Assembly: GCA_030544215.1 (NCBI GenBank)
Contig: JARZZO010000016.1
Span: forward strand, 59,995,501 to 60,059,500
From: Zantedeschia hybrid cultivar
Lineage: Eukaryota > Streptophyta > Magnoliopsida > Alismatales > Araceae
Direction: 5' to 3'
DNA: 64,000 bases
Each line of letters begins with the position of its first letter. Position 1 is the first letter of the stretch. A program made the position numbers and the translations under genes. Of this stretch, positions 10,599 to 22,129 are shown piece by piece. Below the pieces are notes generated by a model that saw only the letters and a program-made list of their open reading frames with translations, was not told the origin of the DNA and made no database searches.

Positions 10599-11113
10599 TG
10601 TTGTGAAATAAACTTAATTTCATGGGGATCTTCTTATAATTGTGTAAGGAGTTTCTTATGTTATGAGTTAGAGAGAAAATAATGGGTCATTTATTATTTA
10701 GAGGTTATGGTATCTTTTGGGTTTCTCTTGTAACTCTTGTAACCTTCATTTGAGTTAAGAATGCAAGAGAGGTGGAGAGTCATGTAATGGTCATTAATAG
10801 GAGTTGAAGAGTCTTTTGTAACCACCCAAGTGTAACTCCCATGCATGTAATGGGGAGATTTTCGTGCTCCACCTTAGAGCCTTAGTTAGTGGGAGTCTAA
10901 AAGTCATTTTAAGAAAGTTATCCATCTAGAAAGTTCATGTAAGGTCTATATATACATGTGGTTAGTTGTTTTCATATAAGAAGTTACATATGATCAATAG
11001 AATATCCACTTTTGAGGTCTTCTTCAACTTTTGTGTTTTCTACCTTCTCTACACATATTTTTCCACCACAATTTCACCTTGTGTGAGTAAGAGCCCACCA
11101 TTAGCTTCCAACA
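10599..11113 (+). repeat. 5' LTR of copia element
   Basis: Begins TGTTGTGAAATAAAC and ends TTCCAACA. Same length as the 3' LTR with three substitutions between them. A TATATATA box lies at 10947-10954, so transcription would start in the right-hand third of the LTR. Confidence 0.97.
10947..10954 (+). promoter_or_regulatory. TATA box in 5' LTR
   Basis: TATATATA about 160 bases before the LTR end, with the same sequence in the 3' LTR. Position fits a U3 promoter of a plant copia LTR. Confidence 0.6.
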
Positions 11114-11116
11114 AAG

Positions 11117-11128
11117 TGGTATCAGAGC
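11117..11128 (+). other. Primer binding site (tRNA-iMet)
   Basis: TGGTATCAGAGC, the standard plant PBS complementary to the 3' end of initiator methionine tRNA, three bases after the 5' LTR. Confidence 0.93.
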
Positions 11129-11147
11129 AAGATTTCTACTAGTTAGT

Positions 11148-14100
11148 ATGGCTAGTGGGAATATGGCGTTCCAAATTCCTCAACTCTCCAAAATCAACTA
11201 TGAGAATTGGAGCATCCAAATGAAGGCGCTTCTTGGATCCCAAGATGTATGGAATATCGTCACCCAAGGCTATGATGAGCCAGATGATGAAGCGACCTTA
11301 CCTCAAAATGAAAGAATTTCATTGAAGGATTCAAGAAAGAGGGATAAAAAGGCCCTTTTTCTCATCTACCAAGGGGTGGATGAAGCTACCTTTAAGAAGA
11401 TTGCCGAAGCAACTTCTTCAAAGGCGGCATGGGAGTTGCTCGAGAGGTTTTGCAAAGGAGAAGAGAGGGTGAAAAAGGTACGCCTCCAAACTCTAAGAGG
11501 TGAATTTGAAGCCTTACAAATGAAAGAGTCCGAGACTATCTCGGATTACTACACAAGGGTGAAGATAGTTGTAAATCAACTACGAAGAAATGGTGAAGCT
11601 ACATCGGATGTTCGTGTGGTGGAGAAGCTACTACGGTCACTTGATTCTAAGTTTGACCATATAGTAGTGGTTATTGAAGAATCCAAAGATTTGGATACCA
11701 TGTCCGTCGAGCAACTCATTGGGTCCTTAGAGGCCCATGAACATAGGCTTCTCAAGAAGAAGAAGTAAGCCTTGGAGCAAGCACTTGCCGCCAAACTTTC
11801 TCTCAAAGAAGGAAAAGGTGAAGGCAAGAATCAAAGAGGACGTGGTCGTGGACGTGGTGGTCGTAGCCGCGGTGGAAAAGGAGGACGAGGCATCTCTTAT
11901 GAAGAGAAGGGAAGCACTTCTACAAACTCCACGAGAGGCCGTGGTAGAGGCCGTGGTGATTCATATGGAAAGCCAAGGTATGAAAAATCTCAAGTTGAAT
12001 GTTACAACTGTCATAGACGTGGACATTATGCAAGTGAATGTTGGCGTGATTCCACTAACAATGATGATGAGCAGGCTAATCATGTTGAGAAGCAAAATGA
12101 AGATGAAGAACCATTTGTCTTGTTAGCATACAAAGGAGAAGAGAAGGACAATCAAGAAGCATGGTATCTTGACTCCGGAGCAAGCAATCACATGAGTGGA
12201 CAAAGAGAGATATTCACAAATTTTGATGAGACAGTTGGTGGCCAAGTTACTTTTGGAAATTCATCCAAAATAGCAATCAAGGGAAAAGGTTACATCTTGA
12301 TTCGTTCAAAGAATGGAAATTATCAATTGATTTCCGATGTTTATTATGTTCCGGAGATGAAAGATAATATTTTGAGTTTGGGACAACTCTTAGAGAAAGG
12401 CTATGATATTCGCTTGAAAGATCATGGTCTTTCAATAAGAGATAAAAGAAACAACTTGATTGCTAGAGTGGACATGCAAAAGAATAGAATGTTTGTTTTG
12501 AATATTCAAAGTGAAGTTACAAAGTCCTTGAAAGTATGTTTTAAAGATCTCTCTTGGTTATGGCACTTGAGATATGGGCATCTTAACTTTGCTAGTTTGA
12601 AGTTTTTGTCTAAGCAAAAGTTGGTGAAATGATTGCCTCATATTGATCATTCGGATGAGTTATGTGAAGGTTGTATTCTTGGCAAGCATCATAGAAAGAG
12701 TTTTCCAAAAGAAGCAACAAGAAGGACAAATGGGCCACTCCAACTCATTCACACCGATGTATGTGGGCCAATTTCTCCAACATCATTTGGTAAGAATAGA
12801 TATTTTCTTACCTTTACAGATGATTTTACTAGAAAGACATGGGTGTATTTTCTTAAAGAAAAATCCAAAGTGTTTGATACTTTCAAGAAATTCAAGGTGT
12901 TTGTTGAAAAGCAAAGTGGTTGCTACATCAAAGCCATGAGATCGGATAGAGGTGGAGAATTCACATCAAAGTCTTTTGAAGCATTTTGTGAAGAGCATGG
13001 GATTCATCGTCCATTAACGGCTTCATATTCACCACATCAAAATGGAGTCGCGGAGAGAAGAAATCGGACCATTCTCAATATGGCCCGAAGTATGTTGAAG
13101 TGCAAAAATATGCCAAAAGAGTTTTGGGCGGAAGCCGTGGCTTGTGCGGTGTATTTGTTGAATAGATGTCCCACAAAAGGTTTGGAAAGCATGACACCAC
13201 ATGAAGCATGGTATGGAGAGAAACCGGATGTTTCTCATTTAAAGGTGTTTGGAAGTGTAGCCTATGCACATGTACCGGATCAAAGGAGAACCAAGTTAGA
13301 TGACAAGAGCAAAAAGTATATCTTTCTTGGTTATGATCCACGTACTAAAGGCTATAAGTTGTTTGATCCTTCTAATGAAAAAGTTGATGTCAATGATGAT
13401 GTGATTTTTGATGAAGAAGACACTTGGAATTGGAATACCAATAAAACTAGTGATGAGATGAGACCATTAGTTGATGAAGATGAAGATGCACATGAAGAAC
13501 ATCATTTGCCTCAGTCGCCACCACCTTTGCCACCTTTGTCTCCACATGGTGGTGGATCTCCATTATCATCTTCATCGTCGGGAAGAAATTCAAGGCCAAG
13601 AAAGATGAGATCTCTTGATGAGATCTACAATGTAACTGAAAATCAAAATGATCTAACCCTCTTTTGTCTTTTTGCAGATTGTGAGCCTCTAACATTTGAT
13701 GATGCAGTAAAAAATGAAAGATGGAGAGATGCTATGGATGAAGAAATCAAATCAATAGAGAAGAACAACACATGGGAATTGGCGGTTCTTCCAAAAGGCA
13801 AAAAGACAATTGGTGTGAAATGGGTGTACAAAATGAAGAAAAATGCCAAAGGAGAAGTTGAAAAATACAAAGCAATATTGGTAGCCAAAGGATACAAACA
13901 AAAGGCCGGAATTGATTATGATGAGGTATTTGCTCCCGTTGCCCGTTTGGAAACTATTCGTTTGGTTATTGCTTTAGCGGCTCAAAATCATTGGAGTATT
14001 TTTCAAATGGATGTTAAATCGGCATTCTTGAATGGTTTTCTTGATGAAGAAGTTTATGTTGATCAACCTTTGGGTTATGTGAAGAAAGGACACAAAGGAA

Positions 14101-15245
14101 AAGTTTTAAGGCTCAAGAAAGCGCTCTATGGTTTGAAGCAAGCACCAAGAGCATGGAATAGTAGAATTGACAATTATTTTTTACAAAATAATTTTGTCAA
14201 ATGTCCTTATGAGCATGCACTTTACTTGAAGATACATGAAAATGGAGACATATTGCTTGTTTGTTTGTATGTAGATGATTTGATCTTTACAGGAAATAAT
14301 CTACATATGTTCAAAGAATTCAAAGAATGCATGATTCAAGAATTTGAAATGACAGATATTGGCCTTATGTCCTATTTTCTTGGCATTGAAGTAAAGCAAA
14401 CAATTGAAGGTATTTTCATATCCCAAGAAGCTTATGCAGAAGAAATTCTCAAGAAGTTCGATATGGAAGATTGCAATCCGGTCAACACTCCTGTAGAAAG
14501 CGGCATCAAATTGTCAAAGCATGAAGAAGGTGAAGTGATTGATTCAACTTTATTCAAGAGTTTGATTGGAAGCCTTAGATATTTGACATGCACAAGACCA
14601 GATATTTTATATGGTGTTGGTTTAGTGAGCCGATATATGGAAGAACCAAAGTCGACACATTTCAAAGCCGCAAAGAGAATTCTTCGGTACATCAAAGGTA
14701 CTATTTATCATGGATTATTTTATTCATCATCCAAGGAATTTGATCTTGTAGGCTACTCCGATAGTGATTGGGGAGGTGACATTGATGAAAGGAAGAGCAC
14801 CACTAGATTTGTATTCTTCTTAGGAGGAACGGCATTCACTTGGTTTTCTAAGAAGCAACCTATTGTTACACTTTCTACTTGTGAAGCGGAGTATGTTGCA
14901 TTATCATCCGGAGTGTGTCATGTACTTTGGTTGAGAAATTTACTCAAGAATCTTCATGTTAATCAAAGAGAGCCTACAAAGATACTTGTTGATAACAAGT
15001 CGGCAATTGCCTTAGCCAAGAATCCGGTCTATCATGAAAGGAGCAAGCACATTGATACAAGATTTCATTTCATTCGGGAGCATGTGAAGAGCAAAGAGAT
15101 TGAACTTATTTTTGTCAAATCTCAAGATCAAGTTGCGGATATTTTCACAAAGCCTTTGAAGTTTGATGTCTTCTTCAAATTGAAGAAATTACTTGGAATG
15201 CTTGATGGAAGAGAATTAAGTTTACAAGGAGGTGTTGTGAAATAA
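11148..15245 (+). pseudogene. Copia gag-pol polyprotein with two in-frame stops
   Basis: One frame of 1366 codons. Order of domains: gag (UBN2/Retrotran_gag_2 type; residues about 1-200), CCHC zinc knuckle CYNCHRRGHYASEC (about 285-298), aspartic protease WYLDSGASNHMSG (about 339-351), GAG-pre-integrase with CEGCILGKHH, integrase core with TDVCGP, SDRGGEF and NGVAERRNR supplying the catalytic D, D and E, reverse transcriptase with YVDDL (about 14268), and RNase H with SDSDWGG (about 14759). It is interrupted by TAA at 11766-11768 (after the gag Lys run) and TGA at 12630-12632 (in the pre-integrase region), both in the same frame, with no frameshift. The stop at 15243-15245 lies inside the 3' LTR. 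Apart from the two stops the frame is clean, which agrees with young LTRs; this copy would need help from a relative to move. Confidence 0.95.
15222..15232 (+). other. Polypurine tract
   Basis: TTACAAGGAGG directly before the 3' LTR; the plus-strand primer site for reverse transcription. Confidence 0.8.
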
Positions 15246-15747
15246 ACTTAATTTCATGGGGATCTTCTTATAATTGTGTAAGGAGTTTCTTATGTTATGA
15301 GTTAGAGAGAAAATAATGGGTCATTTATTATTTAGAGGTTATGGTATCTTTTGGGTTTCTCTTGTAACTCTTGTAACCTTCATTTGAGTTAAGAATGCAA
15401 GAGAGGTGGAGAGTCATGTAATGGTCATTAATAGGAGTTGAAGAGTCTTTTGTAACCACCCAAGTGTAACTCCCATGCATGTAATGGGGAGATTTTCGTG
15501 CTCCACCTTAGAGCCTTAGTTAGTAGGAGTCTAAAAGTCATTTTAAGAAAGTTATCCATCTAGAAAGTTCATGTAAGGTCTATATATACATGTGGTTAGT
15601 TGTTTTCATATAAGAAGTTACATATGATCAATAGAATATCCATTTTTGAGGTCTTCTTCAACTTTTGTGTTTTCTACCTTCTCTACACATATTTTTCCAC
15701 CACAATTTCACCTTGTGTAAGTAAGAGCCCACCATTAGCTTCCAACA
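15233..15747 (+). repeat. 3' LTR of copia element
   Basis: Begins TGTTGTGAAATAAAC and ends TTCCAACA, 515 bp, followed by the GAACT target duplication. Its antisense strand extends the aquaporin frame beyond VYEF by 29 foreign codons to a stop at 15658. Confidence 0.97.
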
Positions 15748-15752
15748 GAACT
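15748..15752. repeat. Target-site duplication GAACT (right copy)
   Basis: Exact repeat of 10594-10598; the point where the TIP3 exon 3 sequence resumes. Confidence 0.97.
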
Positions 15753-17097
15753 CATAGACCATCCCCGCGATCCCCGCCCCCAGGAGGGGCCCGACCCAGT
15801 GGTGCCTCCACCGCCACCCGACGAGGGCAGGTCCGAAGGCCCGGGCGGGGTTCATGGAGGCCCCGTCGAAGGGGCCGCCGGCGAGCATGTTGGCCCCAGG
15901 ACGAGCCCGATGGCCAGCGGCGCGATGGTCCCCAGCTGCCCCCTCTTCGGGTCAATCGCCGTCGCGTACGCCGTGTACACCAACCCGAACGTGATCACCA
16001 TCTCCAGCGCCACCGCGTGCCCTTCGCCCAAGCCGGAAGCTATGGAGAAGCCCCGAGGCCTCTGCAAGCAAGAACACAGAGGAAGCCTTCTTTGGTCTCA
16101 TAAAGGTGTATAGAGACTTGTAAATAGTTTGATCCATTTGCGGACGACAGGGATGTTTGTGATCTATGAAGTTAGAAGATCAAATGCGGAAGTAGCTAGT
16201 AGCAGTTTGCTAGGGTAAGAATTTTGTTCCTTTGTCTTCTTTCCAGATCTAACTTCGTCAACAGTGTTATTAATCAGGTTAAATTAACATCGTTATTTTG
16301 ACCCAAAGTTTGCACAACTAAGTTAGACTCTCATCTCAATCTAACTTACAATTCTGGACTCTAATATGTTTTGAATCACCTGCTTGACCTAAGTCAGAAT
16401 ATAAATTATAAGTCTTGACCCAAACCCGAGGCAATTAGTTAAAACTAAGCATTTTTGTTAATCTGTATCTAATTAAACCTGAGCCATTATGACCACTAGA
16501 CTACTCCTTTCTTACCATTCCACCAGTTACGAGTCTCAGCAGGAGTGAAGCGACCACAGCGCCGAGGAGCTGAGCTATCCAGTAGTACACGGCGCGGGCG
16601 AAGGAAATCCGCCCGCCGAGGAGGGCCCCGAAGGTCACGGCAGGGTTAACGTGGCCGCCAGAGACGTTGTAGGCCAAGGCCACGGCTGCGGAGAAGGCCA
16701 GCGCGTGCGCGATGGCGACCGCCACCAGCCCGGTGGTGGTGGAGGTGTCCTTGTCCATCTTCGCTGCAAGCGCAACCAGAGAGTACTCCAAGTTTCACAT
16801 GTATAGGCATATGGGTATGATGATGGTGGTTTAAGTGCCTGCATGGTGTTACCGAGGGAGAGGACGGAGCCTTCGGCGGCGAAGAAGAAAATGGCGGTGG
16901 CGAGGAACTCGGCGAGCGCAGCGCGCATGGTGTCGACGTGGACGCCGTCCTCGGTGCGTCCGAAGGTGGACCTGCCGGGCTGCATGGCTGGAGCTGCGGC
17001 AGGAGATTGTGCTCCTCAGGCTTCTCGCTTCGCCTTCCTCTTCTCCTGGTCTCTTCTCTTCTTCTTCCTCTATTCTTCTGGAGGCGACGTTTTGCAG

Positions 17098-17113
17098 ACA
17101 CGTGGGACGTGGG
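17098..17113. promoter_or_regulatory. ABRE/G-box-like pair upstream of TIP3
   Basis: ACACGTGG (17098-17105) followed by ACGTGGG, about 113-128 bases upstream of the TIP3 ATG. ACGT-core elements of this kind mediate ABA and seed expression in plants, which suits a TIP3 gene. Function is inferred from motif and position only. Confidence 0.45.
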
Positions 17114-17209
17114 AAGCTGAGGACACTGGCACCTCGCAGAGTGAGGGGGGCTGAGGAGGAGCTGTTTGGTTCTTATCTCCGGGATGTGACCCTACATGCG
17201 TGTTAATGG

Positions 17210-17570
17210 GCTAGTACAGTTACTTGGGCTTAAATCTTGGAGCCCAGAAATTAGACTGGGAAAGCGAAATACTGATTGGAATGTTCCAAGGGCATTGCAG
17301 CTGTGACTGCTGTGAGATCACGAATTAGACGGTACACCAGGTTTTACGTTCTGTTGCAGCCCTTGTAAAATGATGAAGTGACCTCACATGTCCACTGACA
17401 GTTTTGACTATAATGTCCAAGAGTATTGCGGCAAGTATTTCTTAATTTAAATGTCAACAGTCACATTAGTACTTACTGCATTGCATGCAAGATTAATTTA
17501 GCTCCTCTTCCTTTGCTGAACTGGTTTAATCGAGGGGTTCATGTTTATGTAATGGGGTTACTACATCAGC
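17210..17570. other. TIP3 upstream region, with an RY-like motif
   Basis: No gene. TGCATGCA at 17482-17489, about 500 bases upstream of the TIP3 ATG, matches the RY element bound by ABI3-type seed regulators. Motif match only. Confidence 0.35.
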
Positions 17571-18055
17571 AGGAATCCTAAGTAAGTTTTGTTCCATCCA
17601 ATTAGTGAAAACATCTGCATTTCTACGTAGAAGCAGGGAGTATTTAACTTGTTCCTGGGAAGTGAGCCAAGAGCCTATGTGGACAGTAAAGAGGTCTTAT
17701 ACAGAGGAGACCTTGCTAGGTCCTTGCTCTCAATTGATGGGAGGCCACTTCCTTCAGAGGTTCCCTTTCCTCGGGCTAATATCAGATAGCATCTCCACTC
17801 GCCCTAGTCTCCCTTTACTTCTCCTACCCCATAGGTTGTAGGGAACTCACTTTTTGTTGATAGGAAGAAGCAACTACTCCAATCCAGTTGATGATGTTCC
17901 TGTCTATGATGGCATTCTAAGTTGTTAAGGCTCTGATGACTGGGAAATCAGGTTGGAAAGTGTTTTGAGAGTAACAGTGAGTGTTGTCCTGCCATCTAGA
18001 AAGATTGAACTCCCAGTCCTACCAATGTGGGAAGGTTAAGTGTTTGGATCAACAA

Positions 18056-18520
18056 GGACTAGGTAAAGAAATCATCCCGCACACCTAAGGCTAGGGCGTT
18101 AATGGCAGTTTGCATTTTGAGCCTGGAGACTCGCAGGGGTTCCCTGTGGAAATGGTTGATGTAGTCTGTGAGGGATTCGTCGGGGCATTGAGATAGTTCA
18201 CCAGTTTGCGGAGATAAGAACATGTCGGTATCCATGGAAGAAGTGTTCTTTGAACAACCAAGTGAGTTGTTTGAAAGTTGAGACGGATCCCTAGTGATAT
18301 GGTCCGGAACAACGTATTGGCATTCCCTGTTGTGGTAGTTGGGAAGGCCCTACATCTATTGGCACCCAAAAATCCGTGCAGGTTCATTGCATCTTGGAAA
18401 TTGTGAAGGTGGATGTTCCCATCCATCACTGAGGCCATCATATTTGTCAAAAGATGAGAGAGTGAGTCACTGGGCAGCTGGAGCTCAAAGTATCTCCTTC
18501 ATGAATAGCGAGGTGCCATG
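18056..18520 (-). pseudogene. Ty3/gypsy gag remnant
   Basis: The minus strand gives MDGNIHLHNFQDAMNLHGF and RCRAFPTTTTGNANTLF (about 18420-18300), then in another frame CPDESLTDYINHFHREPLR and LKMQTAINALALGVRDDFF (about 18190-18070). These are the Retrotrans_gag core blocks (CRAFP...W/LF and the ESL-DYI-RF motif). At least one frameshift separates them, and no pol is adjacent. Confidence 0.75.
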
Positions 18521-18698
18521 ATGGTCCTACTAGGCCCTAGTTCTCCTTCGTCCTTACTTAAGTTCGTTGTTCTATCTTGGAGCACCTCTCATGGTGCTCA
18601 AGCTTGCACCTAACCTACCTGGCCATCTTTGCTCAAATTCTCAGTTGAGTGCGGAAACTGGGTCAATAGGAGGTGGATTAAGATATCGTGCACGAACG

Positions 18699-18873
18699 AG
18701 ATCATCTGGACATGTGCGTCTAGACCGTTCAATGCCACCCAAATACATGAACCGAGCGGTATGTGCACAGTGCACGGCATTTTCAAAAGAAAATGACTCA
18801 TATACCTTCGTACAACTCGATCTCATGTGTCTAAGGACATTAGGCGGCCCAGACGCACAGGTCCAGACGATCT
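18699..18873. mobile_element. Short hairpin/MITE-like element
   Basis: GATCATCTGGACATGTGCGT at the left is matched inversely by a GTCCAGACGATCTAG-ending segment at the right (about 30-base arms, total about 175 bp). No coding capacity. Target duplication not determined. Confidence 0.5.
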
Positions 18874-18879
18874 AGTTCC

Positions 18880-20430
18880 CTTCTGACGTGTGGGAATGAG
18901 GATACTGTGGAAGCAGCAGGTGGACTGTCACCTTTAATTTTCTCCGAACATTGTATTTCCACCCTGGACACATTGTTTCAAAACTCAGTGATCCGACTTG
19001 AAAACTGGCGGATCCAAGCAAACGCAAGGCTTTAAAAAAACAGGCAATGAATAGACTCTACAGCTTTTCTTCCTTGTCAACAAAGGAACCTGCATGCACT
19101 GTAAAAAAATACTGCACACCTTCTATTACTTTGCCTTTTTCTCTGCATTCTTTCTCCAAGACAAAAAAAAAAAAAAGTAACCTTACGTCCTTTCTCTTCC
19201 TCCAAGGCAAAAAAAGGTAACCTTTGTATTTTAATTAGAATATGTGTAGCTTAGCCCATTGCATAGCTTCTTTGTTATTTTATTTGTGTTATCAATTTTA
19301 TACATTGGTAGATATACGTCAACCATATCTATGTTTGTTAGATTTTTTTTAATTCTTTTGCTATCTTTAAAAAAAAAAATTATTTATTTATAATTTTCTA
19401 ATAATTTATTCTAGCTAATCATTTATAAACAGTGAAAAATCGGTAGATATACGGCCAATTCAATGAATAGTGAAAAATGTCTCTTAATGAGTCAAACTCA
19501 ATAACAGTCTTTTATTTTTAAATTTTTTAGGTCATTGTACCACTAAGTAGGACATTTTAGAGCCGACCTAAAAAAATATAAAAAAAAATTACCCACTACA
19601 ATATTCCATTGCAATTGAAGAGACATTCAAGCAAATATTACTCTTAACTCAATGCATGTCTTCCCTTGTGTTGCCACGGGGCTGCCATGTGGAGACTCGC
19701 AGAAGGTCAATCACAGTGTCAGGCTAAGGCCTCCTTTTGGAGTCCCAAGAGATCATCATGTTGCCTCTAATATCTTATTTTCAGCGAATAGTCGATTAGT
19801 TGATTTGAGGTCCGCCAATGTCTTTGGCGCCACTTTGATTGGAGAATAGGAGAAGAATAAAGTTTCTTATTCTTAGAATAAAACTAATTTTAGTTTGATG
19901 GACGGAATGGTTTATACCGCGTTAGAATTACTTATATTAGAATAAGGAGAATAAGCAATTCGATCTTAGACCCAAGAATTGCTTATCATTCCGCCAGTGG
20001 GTCCCACAAAACTATAAAATTAAGTTCAGTATCTCTTATTCTAGTATACGTTATTCTGGATAAATAATTCCAAATAATCTATTTTGCAAACAAATTGAGA
20101 TTTTGTCATGACGAACAAGGGCTTGGAGCATTTCAGTGGGCTTGAGGATCCACCATCGGAACCGGCCCACTCCTGAGTGGGCCAAGCCTATTGGGATTTA
20201 CTGGGCTTTTAGTGCTTACCCCCTCCCCCCATCATAGGTCTGTTCCAGTTCTTGTAAATGCATATATTTCTCTTGTAATTTAAAAAAACTTGCTGAAAAT
20301 AGTTGATTTGGTTTATCCAACCTGGAAAGGCATGAGAGTGAAGAGGCAAGCTGCAGTCAGAGTCACGGTTGTCGGACAGTAGGCTTTCGTTTCTATTACA
20401 TGAGAAACGGGGTGGGAACTATATATAACA
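18880..20430. other. AT-rich intergenic DNA, no gene
   Basis: Poly-A and poly-T tracts (for example 19162-19174 and 19369-19379) and AT-rich sequence. A segment near 19850-20100 with repeated AGAATAAG and its complement may be a decayed small transposon. Nothing coding was supported. Confidence 0.4.
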
Positions 20431-20438
20431 GGAGACAA

Positions 20439-20534
20439 GAACATTATCTACAGATCCCAGGACTCAAAAATGATACAAGTATTTTTGAACATTATCGACA
20501 GATCCCAAGACTCAAAAATGACGCAAGTTTTTTC
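20439..20534. repeat. Tandem duplication, 48-bp unit
   Basis: GAACATTATCTACAGATCCC at 20439 recurs as GAACATTATCGACAGATCCC at 20487, with the rest of the unit (ACTCAAAAATGA..ACAAGT) also conserved. Confidence 0.85.
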
Positions 20535-20867
20535 TTTTCAAATTTAAATTAATAATCTAAATTTGGGTTGGAATAATCTATGTAAAATTTTTATGTCGAA
20601 TTCAGTATCTAATCTGTCTGACTAAAAACTTATCTCCTTGTCTATATGCATTCCATCATACAATAGAAAATTGTTAGAACCCAATTGCTCCTTTTTGGAG
20701 TGAATGGATTAATGCACCAATCGTTGAACCCAATTCTATGTCAAAAGTAATGCCTTTTTTGACCAATTTTCTAAGAAAGTGTAAGCGTAAAGCTATCACT
20801 AGGACAGCCTGCCATCGAGCTGGGGATGTACTAAACAGCCTCTTCCAACTTGTTAAAGAGGGTTGAA

Positions 20868-21180
20868 CTAGAACTCCAAATCTAGGCATTCAATTGAGGG
20901 CATCTTCAACATACATATAGGGAAAGCACTCACAGAGAATCCAGAATCGTACTAAACCTTAACACCCTTTGACCATGAATTCGAATGGTTATGACACAAG
21001 TGACGTCGTGAACATATCAGGTGAAGTAGAACAGCCCATCAGAAAGGGCCCAGTTTTGATAATGTTCAAAGAGATCTGAACTCGATCTTAAAACCTAAGC
21101 ATTAAGTTGAGAGAATCTTCAACACATATAGAGGAAAGATGCTCACAGAGAATCCTATATGAGACTAAACTGTGGATAAT
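20868..21180. repeat. Direct repeat pair about 215 bp apart
   Basis: A segment around 20868-20960 (AGGCATTCAATTGAGGGC, CATCTTCAACA, CTCACAGAGAATCC, ACTAAAC) recurs at about 21085-21180 with the same blocks in the same order. Diverged; origin unknown. Confidence 0.6.
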
Positions 21181-22125
21181 ATAATCCTCACTCTGCAACT
21201 GTCATTATCATGACACGCAGCGAAATGATGACAGCCTTTTTCACCATCCTTAAAAGAAAATTGAAGCCAGACCTTTAATTGCCCCTCCGTTAAGATAGGT
21301 TCAGTGTAGTGTTTCTAGCTAGTTGGAACTCCTTCCACCTGATCTAATACAAATCTTGAAGTGAACACTCACCATTCACCACGCAAGCTCATATCTTAGC
21401 TCCAAAGTGGACCAGATCCGTTTCCATGCATGGATATCAACTTTCTCGGATACTTGTGCCCAGTTGGATCCCCCGTCTTATATATTTTAGTTACGTCGGA
21501 AGAAGAGATCCAGCCGGCATGCCCATGTGCCCTTGGTGGTAAAACCCATGGATTTTTCTGGTTATCTTAAACCTTAGCTAGTCATACTGTGATAACAAGG
21601 GGATCAGAGAGGGGAAGAAGTGGGGGCGAGATGCGTGTGGGCTAGCTGGAAACGCGTTATGTGCACCTAGGAAGAGGTGTGCTAATTTAAAAGCGAACAC
21701 CATGTTTAATCTTGCGAAGCGTTTTCTTTTTAGCATCACTTTGGAGATGGTGAATCAAAGAGAAGAAGCAGAGAACGGCTACCGGAAAAGAAGGCACCCC
21801 TTCAGGGTCAAATCCCATTCAGAACCTTCATCTCCATCTTCATGGTACGTATTTTACCTTTTGAGGAGCTAACTCCCAAGATTATAGACTCAGGGAGACC
21901 TAAGTAGAGATTTATGTTAGGGCAGTACTACACTATGGTTTTAGGGCCTAGTTGACCATTCACCACCACCGACAGGGTGCATCGGTTCTTAGCTTAGCTA
22001 CGTGATTCAAGGTTTTTAATAGTGACCTTACCATGCAAATCCCGAGCAAGATTGGATACTACTTCTTAACAAAAGGAAAACTCCGCATAGTTTATTCTGC
22101 TGAAGCCGTCCATCGATGTCTAAAG
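21180..22125. other. Intergenic DNA, no gene
   Basis: No supported ORF, RNA gene or repeat structure. Confidence 0.4.
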
Positions 22126-22129
22126 AATA

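Larger units (their letters stand above)
10599..15747 (+). mobile_element. Complete Ty1/copia LTR retrotransposon
   Basis: A 5149-bp element with 515-bp LTRs, TG...CA ends, a tRNA-iMet-type primer binding site (TGGTATCAGAGC), one long gag-pol reading frame in copia order (integrase before RT), a purine tract next to the 3' LTR, and a perfect GAACT target duplication. The two LTRs differ at three positions (about 0.6%): G/A in the GTTAGTGGGAG region, C/T at ATCCACTTTT and G/A at TGTGTGAGT. Using the common grass rate of 1.3e-8 per site per year this is roughly 0.2 million years; the rate is borrowed, so the date is only a guide. It lies antisense to the TIP3 gene it interrupts. Sublineage was not resolved. 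Confidence 0.97.
10534..16985 (-). pseudogene. TIP3: TIP3-like tonoplast aquaporin gene, split by a copia element and frameshifted
   Basis: A tonoplast intrinsic protein (vacuolar water channel) of the seed-type TIP3 class. Exon 1 is 16985-16853 (MQPGRSTFGRTEDG, then AEFLATAIFF), exon 2 is 16763-16516, exon 3 runs from 16061. Introns are GT-AG with consistent phases. Both NPA boxes are present: SGGHVNPAVTFG (residues about 80-91) and GASMNPARAFGP (about 194-205), with the TIP-type His in helix 2 (about residue 64). Exon 3 is cut after the codons for VYEF by a copia element (10599-15747). The remaining 19 codons, ending PLAPENY as in other TIP3 proteins, lie at 10593-10534. The intact protein would be about 251 residues. 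A one-base loss in the C4 run at 15894-15897 shifts the frame just before the second NPA box, and the WV-GP junction lacks three residues (Tyr-Trp-Leu/Val) usual there. The frameshift could be a sequencing error; the insertion is certain. Confidence 0.92.

Noticed and set aside
15600..16113. Plus-strand frames over the aquaporin exon
   Set aside because: Antisense shadows of TIP3 exon 3; the minus strand has both NPA motifs and splice sites.
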